DNA from: JBGAJN01 sp044224905
GTDB taxonomy: Bacteria; Verrucomicrobiota; Verrucomicrobiia; Limisphaerales; JBGAJN01
Assembly (NCBI GenBank): GCA_044224905.1
Contig: JBGAJN010000001.1
Span: 1,426,001-1,490,000 of the forward strand
Reading direction: 5' to 3'
DNA: 64,000 bases
Each line of letters opens with the position of its first letter. Within the stretch, counting starts at the first letter, position 1. Shown here one piece after another: positions 37,595 to 46,495 of this stretch. Position numbers and translations under genes: made by a program. Below the pieces are notes generated by a model. That model had not been told where the DNA came from and did no database searches. It saw nothing but the letters and a program-made list of their open reading frames with translations.

Positions 37595-39307
37595 ATGTCC
37601 ATGTCCTTCCTTCACCGCGGCCTCGCGGCAACACTGCTCGCGTTCCTGCACTCCACACTTCTTAACTCCCCGCTCTCCACTGCGTACGCGCAAGGCAGTC
37701 TTACGCCCCCCGGTGCGCCGGCGCCGCTGTTCAAGACGCTCACTCAGGTGGAGCCGCGCACGCCGGTGCAGACCCTCGCCGGGGATGGCAGCGCCGTATT
37801 CGTCATTACCAACAGCGGCTCGTATTACCTCACCGGCAACGTGACCGGCGCGGCGATCAAGACGGCCATCGCCATTGATGCCGACAACGTTGCGCTCGAC
37901 CTGAATGGTTTTGCGATTGTCGGCGTGGTGGGGGCCAACCGCGGGATTGAAATCCGCAACAATCACTCAGGGCTCGCCATTGAAAATGGTAGCATCCGGA
38001 GCTTTGTGTTTTCGGGAATCTTCACGACCAGTCCGCAACGGGACGTTCGGATCGAGCGCATTACGGTTTCGGGAATCAGCGGCGGGGGCGGGATCGTTTT
38101 CAATAATTCGAGCACCAACGTGCATGTCCGGAACTGCTCGGTGAGTGACGTCTCCGGTGATGGCATCAACATTGGGACGACGCGCGGTACGGTGGAGCAG
38201 TGCCAGGTTTTTGACGGCGATGGGAATGGCATCGTGGCAGCCACCGTCACGGACTGCGAGGTCAACACTATTAGAGGCCTCGCCTCGGGCATCGTCGGGC
38301 AGATCGTGGCCAACTGCATGGTGACCAACGTCGTAAATACCAACACCGGCATTGCTCAGGGGATCAACGCCATCACGGTCACGGGCTGCAGCGTCTCCGG
38401 CGTCACCACTTTGAACAGTATCGCCACCGGCATTCTGGCCAACTCGGTCAGTGATTGCGTGGTCAACGGCATCACGGCGAGTGGTGGGGGTGGCGCCACG
38501 GGCATCAACGCCAACAACGTGGTCAATTGCCGGGCGGTGAGTATTGGCAACGCGACCACGAATGTGGTTACGTCCATTGGCATTTCCGCGTCGTCGGTCC
38601 AGAACTGCTCCGTGAGCTTCGTCGGCGGAAGCGGCAGTAGCGGGATATCGACTGGGATCAGTGCCTCGAATGTTGCCAATTGCGTGGTCGCCACGGTGGG
38701 GGCCACGAACTCGACATCCGGGAGCTTAGGCATCACCAGCTCGCTCATCTCGGGAAGCACGGTGGGTTCGGTGTTCAGTGGCGGCGTGACAGCTGCAGCC
38801 GGGATCTCCGGTGACACCATTCTGGACAGCCGGGTCACGAGCGTTGTTGCGGGCGGGTCGGGCAGTGCCTTTGGGTTGATCGGCTACCGGTCGGCCCGGA
38901 ATTGCACGTTAGGTGTGATCACGGCGGCGGGGGCCGGCACGACCACCGCTTGCTCCACCTCGTCGGCCGGTCGGACCGAAAACGTCGTCGTGAACGGTGG
39001 CGTTGACATCGGCATCGCGGTCACCTCCGGGCACACGATTACGGGCTGCATGATCGGGAACGCCACGACCGCGATCTCCGCCACGGGCACCAGAAACGTC
39101 ATCGACGGCAACAACCTCATTGGCGCCAGCACGACCGGTATCCTGGTCGACAGCGGGGCAAACAACGCCCAGGCGCTGGTCATCCGCAATCAGGTCCGCA
39201 ACTGCACGACCAACTTCAACCTCAACGGTCCGTGCCAGGTCGGCCCGATCATCTCGGCCACCAACACGATCGCCTCGACCAGCCCGTGGGCGAACTTCAC
39301 GGACTAA
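37595..39307 (+). CDS. secreted right-handed beta-helix protein (long form)
   Basis: 570 residues from the ATG of MSMSFLHRGLAATLLAF. A TTG upstream would place the start inside the promoter. Signal peptide ends AYAQG. Next comes the family motif SLTPPGAPAPLFKTLTQVEP, then GSYYLTGNVTG, then about 18 coils of 20-28 residues with pattern GI-x(2)-xxVxNCxVxxV. Almost every coil puts a Cys at the same place (VRNCSV, VEQCQV, VTDCEV, VANCMV). It ends exactly at SPWANFTD. Pectate-lyase-like fold, but no catalytic residues are recognisable. A structural or surface-layer role is a guess. It is first of a long-short pair with the next gene, 36 bases away. Confidence 0.75.
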   Translation: MSMSFLHRGLAATLLAFLHSTLLNSPLSTAYAQGSLTPPGAPAPLFKTLTQVEPRTPVQTLAGDGSAVFVITNSGSYYLTGNVTGAAIKTAIAIDADNVALDLNGFAIVGVVGANRGIEIRNNHSGLAIENGSIRSFVFSGIFTTSPQRDVRIERITVSGISGGGGIVFNNSSTNVHVRNCSVSDVSGDGINIGTTRGTVEQCQVFDGDGNGIVAATVTDCEVNTIRGLASGIVGQIVANCMVTNVVNTNTGIAQGINAITVTGCSVSGVTTLNSIATGILANSVSDCVVNGITASGGGGATGINANNVVNCRAVSIGNATTNVVTSIGISASSVQNCSVSFVGGSGSSGISTGISASNVANCVVATVGATNSTSGSLGITSSLISGSTVGSVFSGGVTAAAGISGDTILDSRVTSVVAGGSGSAFGLIGYRSARNCTLGVITAAGAGTTTACSTSSAGRTENVVVNGGVDIGIAVTSGHTITGCMIGNATTAISATGTRNVIDGNNLIGASTTGILVDSGANNAQALVIRNQVRNCTTNFNLNGPCQVGPIISATNTIASTSPWANFTD

Positions 39308-39343
39308 TACATTCGTTGTAAACCAATCAACGTTCCTACCATC

Positions 39344-40240
39344 ATGAAACCGATTCGCACCACCTTAGCCGCCGCGCTGCTCGTCGGCGTTTCCTCTTTA
39401 TTCCTTCATCCATCTGCCGTTGGGCAGGGCGCGCTCACGCCGCCCGGCGCGCCCGCTCCGGTGTTCAAGACGCTCGATCAGACGGAGCCGCGCACACCGA
39501 TCTCCTCGATCCCGATCAATCTCACCAGCCCGGGCTCCTATTACCTGACCACCAACCTGACGCAGACCGTGAGCGGCGGCGGAATCATCCTCGGCAGCCA
39601 CAACATCACGCTCGATCTGAACGGCTTCTCCCTCATCGGTACCAACGGGCCGGCCGTTTCGATCGGGGTGGCCGCGCCAAGCACGCGAACGAACATCGTC
39701 ATCCGCAACGGCACGGTGCGCAATTGGAACATGGGAATCAGTCTCCAAGGCCTCTCCGCAGGCATTATCATCGATCAGGTCCGCGTCGTGGATAATTCCA
39801 GCAACGGTGTGAGCTTTAACACCGGGACGCTGGTCTCCCGCTGCGTCGTGCATCGTAACGGCGGTCACGGCATCAGCATCGGCGGCTCCGACAATCTGAT
39901 CCGGGACTGCCAGATCACGGAGAACGGCCTGGACGGGGTGACCATGGCCAACAACGGCAGCCGGATCATTGGAAATTATGTGCGAGGGCTGTCGGTTGGG
40001 CCCGGACCCAACGCCGGCCTCCGCGCCGCCGGCTCGCAGAATCACATCGCCGACAACACGGTCACCGTCTGCTCGACCGGCATCACAGTCGCCGGTGGGG
40101 CGGCCAATTTGGTGGTCCGCAACTTCATTCACTCCTGCGATACAAATCTTGTCGGCGGCACCGGCAACCTGATCGGGCCAACCAATTCCGCTACCTCGTC
40201 GCTTGTGACCAACCATCCGTGGGCCAACTTCACCGACTGA
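39344..40240 (+). CDS. secreted right-handed beta-helix protein (short form)
   Basis: 298 residues. Signal peptide ends SAVGQG. Family motif ALTPPGAPAPVFKTLDQTEP, then GSYYLTTNLTQTV. Coils are typical PbH1 repeats (ISIGGSDNLIRDCQITENGLDGV, shortened here to NLIRDCQITENGLDGV; HIADNTVTVCSTGITV). It ends HPWANFTD. Related to the long forms but with fewer, less regular coils. The ATG is preceded by AACGTTCCTACCATC, which recurs exactly before the gene at 42101 and in altered form before 48359. Confidence 0.75.
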   Translation: MKPIRTTLAAALLVGVSSLFLHPSAVGQGALTPPGAPAPVFKTLDQTEPRTPISSIPINLTSPGSYYLTTNLTQTVSGGGIILGSHNITLDLNGFSLIGTNGPAVSIGVAAPSTRTNIVIRNGTVRNWNMGISLQGLSAGIIIDQVRVVDNSSNGVSFNTGTLVSRCVVHRNGGHGISIGGSDNLIRDCQITENGLDGVTMANNGSRIIGNYVRGLSVGPGPNAGLRAAGSQNHIADNTVTVCSTGITVAGGAANLVVRNFIHSCDTNLVGGTGNLIGPTNSATSSLVTNHPWANFTD

Positions 40241-40258
40241 CCACCTGCCATCAACGTT

Positions 40259-42064
40259 ATGAGAATCGGACCGGTACTCCTGCTAATCTCTTTGCTGGCG
40301 CCCCTCGCCGCCTTAGGGCAGGGCGCGCTCACGCCGCCCGGCGCGCCCGCGCCTTTGTTCAAGACGCTCACACAAGTTGAGCCGCGCACGCCGGTACAGT
40401 CCCTCGCGGGGGACGCCTTTGCCCAGTTCATCATCAGCCAGCCGGGATCGTATTACCTCACCGGCAATGTGACCGGCGCGGTGAGCAAGGCCGCCATTTC
40501 CATCGACGCGGACAATGTCACGCTCGACCTCGGCGGGTTCGCGCTGGTGGGCGTGGCGGGGGCCGCGCGCGGGATTGAAATCCGCAACAGCCACTCGGTG
40601 ATCGCGATCCGGAACGGGACCATCCGGACGTTCGACTCCGCCGGGATCAACGCCTCCTTTGCGCAGCGGGATCTGGTCATCGATCAGGTGTTGATCAGCG
40701 GTATCAGTGCGGGGCCGGGCATTAACTTTGTCAGTGGCAGCACGAGCACCAATCTGGTGGTGCGGAATTGCACGGTCAGCGCGGTCGCCGGCGGGGGGAT
40801 TCTGCTCTCGACCACGCGAGGCACCGTGGAGCGCTGTTCGGTGATGGATTGCACCGCGTTCTTGGCGACGGGGATTCAGGCCGCGAATGTGACCGGCTGC
40901 GAAGTCAACACGGTCACGGGCACGGGCGCGTCTGTGGCCACCGGCATCGCGGGGCAGATCATCACCGACTGTGTGGTCACCGCCATCATCAGCACGAACT
41001 CCGGCGGAGCCGCTATCGGGATCAATGGCCCGACGGTCAAAGGCTGTCAGGTCAACACGGTTACCTCCGGGACCGGTCCCGCCACGGGCATAACCGGCGG
41101 CGCAATGGCCGAGGGCTGCACCGTCAACTCGGTCAACAGCCTCGCGGGTGGCAGTGCGACGGGCATCAACGGCTTGGCCGTTGGCAACTGCCGCGTCACC
41201 TCCGTCAACAACTCGTCCACCAACAGTTCCAGCGCCACGGGTATTGTCGGCGCGGCGGTTCACAACTGCTCCGTCGGTACTATCGGCGGGAGTGGTAGCC
41301 TCGGCACGCTTATCGGAATCTCCGCCACCGGAGGGGGCGGCACGGTGGGCAATTGCACCGTCAACACCGTTGGCTCTCCCGTTTCTGGGGTTGGGGCGGT
41401 CGGCATTTCTGCTTCCACGGTGGCCGATTGCACTGTGAGCAGTGTCTTGGGTGGCACCGGCGGTAGCTCGACCGGGATCAGTGCCAGTGGCGGTGAAGTG
41501 TCGCGTTGCAACGTGAACACTATCCAGCTCGCCAGCGGGACCGGATCCTGCACGGGGGTCAGCTCCGAGATCATCTCCGACTGCCGGATCAACACTCTCA
41601 CTTCGGGAGGTTCCAATAATTGCGCCGGACTGTCGGGCTACCGCGTTGCGCGCAATTGCAGCATCTCCACGGTCTTGGCCTCCGGCGCGGGGCCGGCGAT
41701 CGGTTGCGTCACCGGCAACGTCGGCCGCACGGAAAACATCAACGTTGTGGGACCCGTGGACGTCGGCGTTTCGGTCACCAGCTCCCAAACGGTCATCGGC
41801 TGCTCGATCAGTTCGGCCACCATCGGCATCCTGGCCACCGGCTCGCGCAACGTCATTGATGGGAACAACGTGACCGGCACGGGCACGACCGGCATCTCCG
41901 TCACGAGCGGCGCGAACAACGCCGCGGCGCTGGTCATCCGCAACCAGGTCCGTATTTACACCACCAACTTCCAGCTCGATGCACCCTGCCAGCTTGGCCC
42001 GGTCGTCTCTGCCGCGGGAATCCTTGCCGCCGGGACTAACCCGTTCGCCAACTTCACGGACTAA
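40259..42064 (+). CDS. secreted right-handed beta-helix protein (long form, second copy)
   Basis: 601 residues. Signal peptide MRIGPVLLLISLLAPLAALG, then ALTPPGAPAPLFKTLTQVEP, GSYYLTGNVTGAV, and about 20 coils with Cys at the same coil position (VRNCTV, VERCSV, VTGCEV, ITDCVV, VKGCQV). It ends NPFANFTD. It aligns along its length with the proteins at 37595 and 46496 but has its own signal sequence and lies only 18 bases after the preceding short form, so it is not behind the conserved promoter. Likely the same transcript as 37595 to 43948. Confidence 0.75.
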   Translation: MRIGPVLLLISLLAPLAALGQGALTPPGAPAPLFKTLTQVEPRTPVQSLAGDAFAQFIISQPGSYYLTGNVTGAVSKAAISIDADNVTLDLGGFALVGVAGAARGIEIRNSHSVIAIRNGTIRTFDSAGINASFAQRDLVIDQVLISGISAGPGINFVSGSTSTNLVVRNCTVSAVAGGGILLSTTRGTVERCSVMDCTAFLATGIQAANVTGCEVNTVTGTGASVATGIAGQIITDCVVTAIISTNSGGAAIGINGPTVKGCQVNTVTSGTGPATGITGGAMAEGCTVNSVNSLAGGSATGINGLAVGNCRVTSVNNSSTNSSSATGIVGAAVHNCSVGTIGGSGSLGTLIGISATGGGGTVGNCTVNTVGSPVSGVGAVGISASTVADCTVSSVLGGTGGSSTGISASGGEVSRCNVNTIQLASGTGSCTGVSSEIISDCRINTLTSGGSNNCAGLSGYRVARNCSISTVLASGAGPAIGCVTGNVGRTENINVVGPVDVGVSVTSSQTVIGCSISSATIGILATGSRNVIDGNNVTGTGTTGISVTSGANNAAALVIRNQVRIYTTNFQLDAPCQLGPVVSAAGILAAGTNPFANFTD

Positions 42065-42100
42065 GACATTCGTTTTGAACCAATCAACGTTCCTACCATC

Positions 42101-43066
42101 ATGAAACCAATTCGTACCACCTTAGCGGCCGCGCTGCTCGCCGGCGTTTCCTCATTCTTCCTTCTTCCTGCTGCCGTTGGGCAGGGCGCGCTCACCCCGC
42201 CCGGCGCGCCCGCGCCGGTGTTCAAGACGCTCAATCAGATTGAGCCGCGCACGCCGATTTCCGCCATCCCCTTCACCATCTCGAGCAGCGGTTCGTATTA
42301 CCTCACGACCAATGTGACCGGCGTCGCCGGTCTACATGGTATCAGCATCAATGCCAACGATGTGACCTTGGATCTGTCGGGTTGCACCGTAGCCGGCGTG
42401 TCCTTCTCCGGTTCCGGAATTATTGTCGCCAACTCGTTCACCAATGTCACCGTCCGCAACGGCACGGTTCGGAACTGGGGTGGCAGTGGCGTCAGTGCGG
42501 CCGGATCGGCCAGCAGAAACATCGTGTTGGAGCACCTGACGGTTTCGGCGAATGCTTCCATCGGCATCTCCTGTTATGGCGCACTGGTTTCGGACTGTTC
42601 CGTCGTGGGCAGTGGTAGCATTGGCATCGATGCCAGTTACTCCCACCTGCGCGATTGCACGGTGGATGGCAGCGGCACCTATGGCATCCATCTGCGAAGC
42701 GCCGTGGCCACCGGCTGCTTCGTGCGGAACAGCGTCCAGAACGGCATCCTCCTCAACGCCCCGGGTTGCCAGGCCATTGGCAACACCCTGATCGCCAACA
42801 ACACCACCAACCAGGCCGCCTACTCGGCCATCCGGATCAACGACGCCGCCAACCGCATCGAGAACAACCACATCAGCGGCAGCGGGCCGGCCGGCTCGGG
42901 CATCGGCGGCGGCGCGGGTTACACGGGCAATGTGATCATCCGCAATACCGTGATAAGCGCCGGCTCGAATAATTACGACATCCTCGGCACGCAGATCATC
43001 GGCCCCATCATCAGCACCGGCGGCACGATTACGAACTCCAACCCGTGGGCGAACTTTTCGTTCTAA
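42101..43066 (+). CDS. secreted right-handed beta-helix protein (short form, second copy)
   Basis: 321 residues. Signal peptide ends AAVGQG. Motif ALTPPGAPAPVFKTLNQIEP, then GSYYLTTNVTGVAGLHGI. About ten coils (GIDASYSHLRDCTVDGSGTY; ATGCFVRNSVQNGILL). It ends NPWANFSF. Its first 25 codons and the 36 bases before them match the copy at 39344 closely. It is followed after 18 bases by a calcium-binding-type protein. Confidence 0.75.
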   Translation: MKPIRTTLAAALLAGVSSFFLLPAAVGQGALTPPGAPAPVFKTLNQIEPRTPISAIPFTISSSGSYYLTTNVTGVAGLHGISINANDVTLDLSGCTVAGVSFSGSGIIVANSFTNVTVRNGTVRNWGGSGVSAAGSASRNIVLEHLTVSANASIGISCYGALVSDCSVVGSGSIGIDASYSHLRDCTVDGSGTYGIHLRSAVATGCFVRNSVQNGILLNAPGCQAIGNTLIANNTTNQAAYSAIRINDAANRIENNHISGSGPAGSGIGGGAGYTGNVIIRNTVISAGSNNYDILGTQIIGPIISTGGTITNSNPWANFSF

Positions 43067-43084
43067 CCCAGACCTGACAAGAAT

Positions 43085-43948
43085 ATGAAACTTCTACTCA
43101 CCTCCGCCCTGTGCCTCGGCGTGCTGAGCTCCAGTCAGGCCGCGACGACGATCAACTCGGTCAACAAGTATGCCTACGGTGCGAACACCGGTTGGCAGGA
43201 CTGGCGCGGAGACGGTGCCAACGGCGCGGTGATCGGCGACTTCGTGTGCTCGGGTTTCATCTACGACGCGAACCTCGGCTGGATCAGCCTGGGCAGCGGC
43301 ACGCCCGCCAACGGAATTCGTTACCAGAACAATTCCGCCAGTGACTTTGGCGTGAACAACGACGGGCTCGGGAACCTGCGCGGGTTCGCCTACGGGGCGA
43401 ACATCGGTTGGGTGAACTTCGAGACCAACGGCGCGCCGAAGGTTGATCTCATCACTGGTCGGCTCAGCGGCTCCGTGTATTCCGCCAACTGCGGGTGGAT
43501 CAGCCTGAGCAACGCCGTGGCGTTTGTGCAGACCGACAAGGTCACGCTCACCGACACGGACGGGGATGGGATTTCGGACAACTGGGAGCGTGAGAAGTTC
43601 GGCAACCTGACGACGGCCAACGCGACGAGCGACACCGACGGCGACGGACGTACGGACAAGGAAGAATACTTCGCCGATACGAACCCGACGGACTCGAATG
43701 ATTACCTGCGCGTGACGGCGATTGCGTCCAATCCCACCGGAGCGACGAACAATCTGACATGGACGAGTGAGCCGACGCGGCAGTATCGCGTGTTGCAGTC
43801 CACGAATCTGCTGGGGACCTATTCAACCAACGTGACCTTGGGCTTGGTGAGTCCTGATCCCGGGAGCACGACGTTGCGCGCGGTGGTGAACACCGCGACG
43901 ACCAACCGCTTCTACAAGATCGAAGCCGTGGTTCCCTTGACCCCGTAA
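43085..43948 (+). CDS. secreted protein with thrombospondin type 3-like calcium repeats (copy 1)
   Basis: 287 residues. Signal peptide ends SSSQA. Residues about 20-145 contain repeated Gly/Trp-rich units (YGANTGWQDW, YDANLGWISLGSG, YGANIGWVNF, YSANCGWISLSNA), about 30-40 residues apart. Then come two Asp-rich loops, DTDGDGISDNWE and DTDGDGRTDKEE, ending ADTNPTDSNDYL, which are typical calcium-binding TSP3 motifs. The last about 75 residues look like a beta sandwich (RQYRVLQSTNLLGTYSTNV). No anchor is recognised. A near-identical copy lies at 49250. Function unknown; a calcium-stabilised surface protein is likely. Confidence 0.75.
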   Translation: MKLLLTSALCLGVLSSSQAATTINSVNKYAYGANTGWQDWRGDGANGAVIGDFVCSGFIYDANLGWISLGSGTPANGIRYQNNSASDFGVNNDGLGNLRGFAYGANIGWVNFETNGAPKVDLITGRLSGSVYSANCGWISLSNAVAFVQTDKVTLTDTDGDGISDNWEREKFGNLTTANATSDTDGDGRTDKEEYFADTNPTDSNDYLRVTAIASNPTGATNNLTWTSEPTRQYRVLQSTNLLGTYSTNVTLGLVSPDPGSTTLRAVVNTATTNRFYKIEAVVPLTP

Positions 43949-44155
43949 GGGGAGAGGCTCCCCGCGAATCACGCGAACGATGCGAAAGCGGAAGGTAAGG
44001 GGAGCGTGACGTTCAGCGTTGAGGTGAACGCTGGAGTGGGCGGCGCGGTTCTGCCCTGTTCGCGTGGGCACGTGGGCGGGAACCCGTCTCTGCAAGGGTT
44101 GTCTCAAGTTAGCGAAGCGGCGGTTATGGGTGTGTTAGGAGCCGGCAGAGTTCCT

Positions 44156-44184
44156 TTGACGGGTGGGCGTATTTTTGCCATAAA
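44156..44184 (+). promoter_or_regulatory. conserved promoter, copy 2
   Basis: TTGACG and CATAAA with a 17-base spacer, within the same flanking block as at 37511. It lies 46 bases ahead of the next ATG. Confidence 0.75.
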
Positions 44185-44230
44185 CGTCGCCGAAAAATAC
44201 TCAGATCAGAGCCCTTAACCCGTCAACTCC

Positions 44231-46255
44231 ATGAACAAGAAGTCCATGTCCTTCCTTCACCGCAGCCTCGCGGCGACAGCGCTCGCGTTCCTCTTCTCCA
44301 CTCTCAACTCCCCGCTCTCCACGGCGGTTGCGCAGTCCAGCGCGTTTACCTACCAAGGCTTTCTTAGTGATCAAGGCGCGCCCGCCAATGGTGCCTATGA
44401 TTTGCAATTGAACGTGTTCAGCGTCTCTTCGGGCGGCGGTGCCTTGACCGGCGCGCTTGCTGTCAATGACGTGGGCGTCACCAACGGCTTGTTCACCGTG
44501 ACGTTCGATTTCGGCGCGAGCGTATTCGACGGCAACGATCGCTGGCTGGAGATTGCCATCCGGCCCGGCGTCAGCACCGGGGCCTACACCAATGTGGTGC
44601 CGCGGCAGAAGATCACCGCCACGCCTTACGCGATTCGTGCCGGCAACTTCAGCGGCCCGGTCGCGGCCAGCCAAATTACGGGCACGCTGGCGTCGTCGAA
44701 CATTGGCGTTGGGACCATCACGGCCAGCAATCTCGCGCCCGGATCGGTGACGGCGGTGCAACTCGCGCCCGATGCTGTCGGGTTCCCGCAGCTAGCCAAG
44801 CCGTATCAAGCGGGGCGCATCGACTCGACGAATTTGTCGCTGGGTTTCCTGGACTACTATTTCACCACCAACTTTCCCCTCGCGTTTACCGGGAATCCGG
44901 CGGTGTCCTTTTCCGTCCAACAGTCCACTACGTCGCCGCTCGGCGCCATGCCGCAAGCCCAGCTCTATGGAGCGAAGCCAACTAACTTTACGGTGCGTCT
45001 CTCGCTCCCGAACAATCCACCGCAAACCATTTCGACCGGGTCCACCTCCAACGGAATGAACAAGCCCATCTCGGCAAATTCAGTTCTGGGTTTTCCGGCC
45101 GTCGCCTTCATGGCGAATACTTGCGAGATTGTGGAGATCGTGACCTGTGTCACCAATGTGAATGAACTAGCAATTATTCAATGTCAGCTAAACGGTGGAA
45201 CTTTCGAGGATTGTAGTAAAGCATACACGCTGGTGATCTGTAACGGTACGGGCGAGTTCTACGCCACCAACTGTAGTGGCGGCCTGCGCTTCGCTTTGGC
45301 GCAGGACTACACGTCCACCGCCTGGAAGACGACGACGATCACGACCAACATTCAGGTGGACTATCCGTCTCTCGCAGTCTCGTCCGGCCCGTTATTCCAC
45401 CCGATGATCGCCTACTTCGACACCGTGGCCACCAGCCTGCAGTTTTCCTTTGGCGACTTCGACGGCTCTGTCTGGCCGACGCCCACCACGGTGGTCAACC
45501 ACGCCGATGTCGGACGGTTTTGCTCCCTCCGGTCGATCAACGGCAACCCGGCGATCGCCTACTACAACGCCACCACGGCCGACCTGGAATACATCCGCGC
45601 CACGAATTCCACCGGGGTGTTCAACGCCGCCACCCGCGTGACCGTCAACAGCACGAACGACGTTGGCTCGTTCTGTTCGCTGGCCACCATTGCGGGACGT
45701 CCGGCCATTGCGTGCTATCACAATCCGCTCCTGTTCGGGGATGTCGTGTACTTCCGCGCCAATGACGCGAACGGCACGAGTTGGGGCACGCGCCAAAGCG
45801 TGGCCACGCCAAGCCTTGGCATGGTCGGAACGAACCGCCACATCGCGCTGGCCGAGGTCAACGGCCTCCCGGCCGTGGCGTTCTTCGACAACAGTGCCGG
45901 CCAGGTGAAATACGTGCGCGGCGCCAACACCAACGGGACGGCGTGGACCACCGTCACCAACTTTCCGGCTACGGCGGGTGACATCGAACTCAAGGTGATC
46001 AACGGCGTTCCCGCATTGCTCTATCATCAGGGCAGTCGCCTTCAGTACGCCGTGGCGTTGGACCCCGATGGTAACACTTGGTCATCTCCCACCTCGCTCA
46101 CCATCGGTAACACGACCAGCGCCGGCAGCATGTTCCCGAACCGGACCGTGCCGGGCGTTTTCTACGTCAACACCGGAGGCTCCAACCAAGTCCTGCGATT
46201 CTATAGCCCCTACGCGCAGCCGTTCATCCTGAACTGGGTCGCGGTGGAGCCGTGA
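44231..46255 (+). CDS. secreted chimera: fibre-type N-terminus plus propeller-like repeats
   Basis: 674 residues. Signal peptide close to that of the long beta-helix proteins (KKSMSFLHRSLAATALAFL), ending VAQSS. Residues about 35-140 are the same domain as in the S74 fibres (AFTYQGFLSDQGAPANGAYD ... RQKITATPYAIRAG). The rest is different. After a Cys-containing stretch it has five or more units of about 45 residues with NGxPAIAYYxxTTxxLxYxRA and TxWxT, resembling beta-propeller blades. There is no S74 chaperone and no beta-roll. It shows domain shuffling between the fibre and beta-helix groups. Its promoter is a copy of the one ahead of the beta-helix gene at 37595. Confidence 0.7.
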   Translation: MNKKSMSFLHRSLAATALAFLFSTLNSPLSTAVAQSSAFTYQGFLSDQGAPANGAYDLQLNVFSVSSGGGALTGALAVNDVGVTNGLFTVTFDFGASVFDGNDRWLEIAIRPGVSTGAYTNVVPRQKITATPYAIRAGNFSGPVAASQITGTLASSNIGVGTITASNLAPGSVTAVQLAPDAVGFPQLAKPYQAGRIDSTNLSLGFLDYYFTTNFPLAFTGNPAVSFSVQQSTTSPLGAMPQAQLYGAKPTNFTVRLSLPNNPPQTISTGSTSNGMNKPISANSVLGFPAVAFMANTCEIVEIVTCVTNVNELAIIQCQLNGGTFEDCSKAYTLVICNGTGEFYATNCSGGLRFALAQDYTSTAWKTTTITTNIQVDYPSLAVSSGPLFHPMIAYFDTVATSLQFSFGDFDGSVWPTPTTVVNHADVGRFCSLRSINGNPAIAYYNATTADLEYIRATNSTGVFNAATRVTVNSTNDVGSFCSLATIAGRPAIACYHNPLLFGDVVYFRANDANGTSWGTRQSVATPSLGMVGTNRHIALAEVNGLPAVAFFDNSAGQVKYVRGANTNGTAWTTVTNFPATAGDIELKVINGVPALLYHQGSRLQYAVALDPDGNTWSSPTSLTIGNTTSAGSMFPNRTVPGVFYVNTGGSNQVLRFYSPYAQPFILNWVAVEP

Positions 46256-46420
46256 AGCCGCGGCGAGCGAGAACAACACGTCACTTCGTTGACCCGGCGT
46301 GAACACGGTTCCGGGCGTGGGTTTGTGCTCGGCGCGGTGGTCCTGTGTGTGGCCGGTGAATGGGTGTCGCGAGATCTAGAAAACGCCGCTGTGAGTGTGG
46401 TGGGAAGCGGTAGAGTTCCT

Positions 46421-46449
46421 TTGACCGGGAAGCCGCATTTTGCGATAAA
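46421..46449 (+). promoter_or_regulatory. conserved promoter, copy 3
   Basis: TTGACC and GATAAA with a 17-base spacer, in the block TAGAGTTCCTTTGACC ... TTTTGCGATAAACG ... GGAAAAAACTAAGC. It lies 46 bases ahead of the beta-helix gene. Confidence 0.75.
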
Positions 46450-46495
46450 CGGGTTCGGAAAAAACTAAGCAGAGACCCCGCACTCTCCCAACGCT

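Noticed and set aside
40313..41788. 491-codon minus-strand frame opposite a beta-helix gene
   Set aside because: Composition is Asp/Arg/Gly-rich without pattern; the plus-strand reading has a signal peptide, coils and family members.
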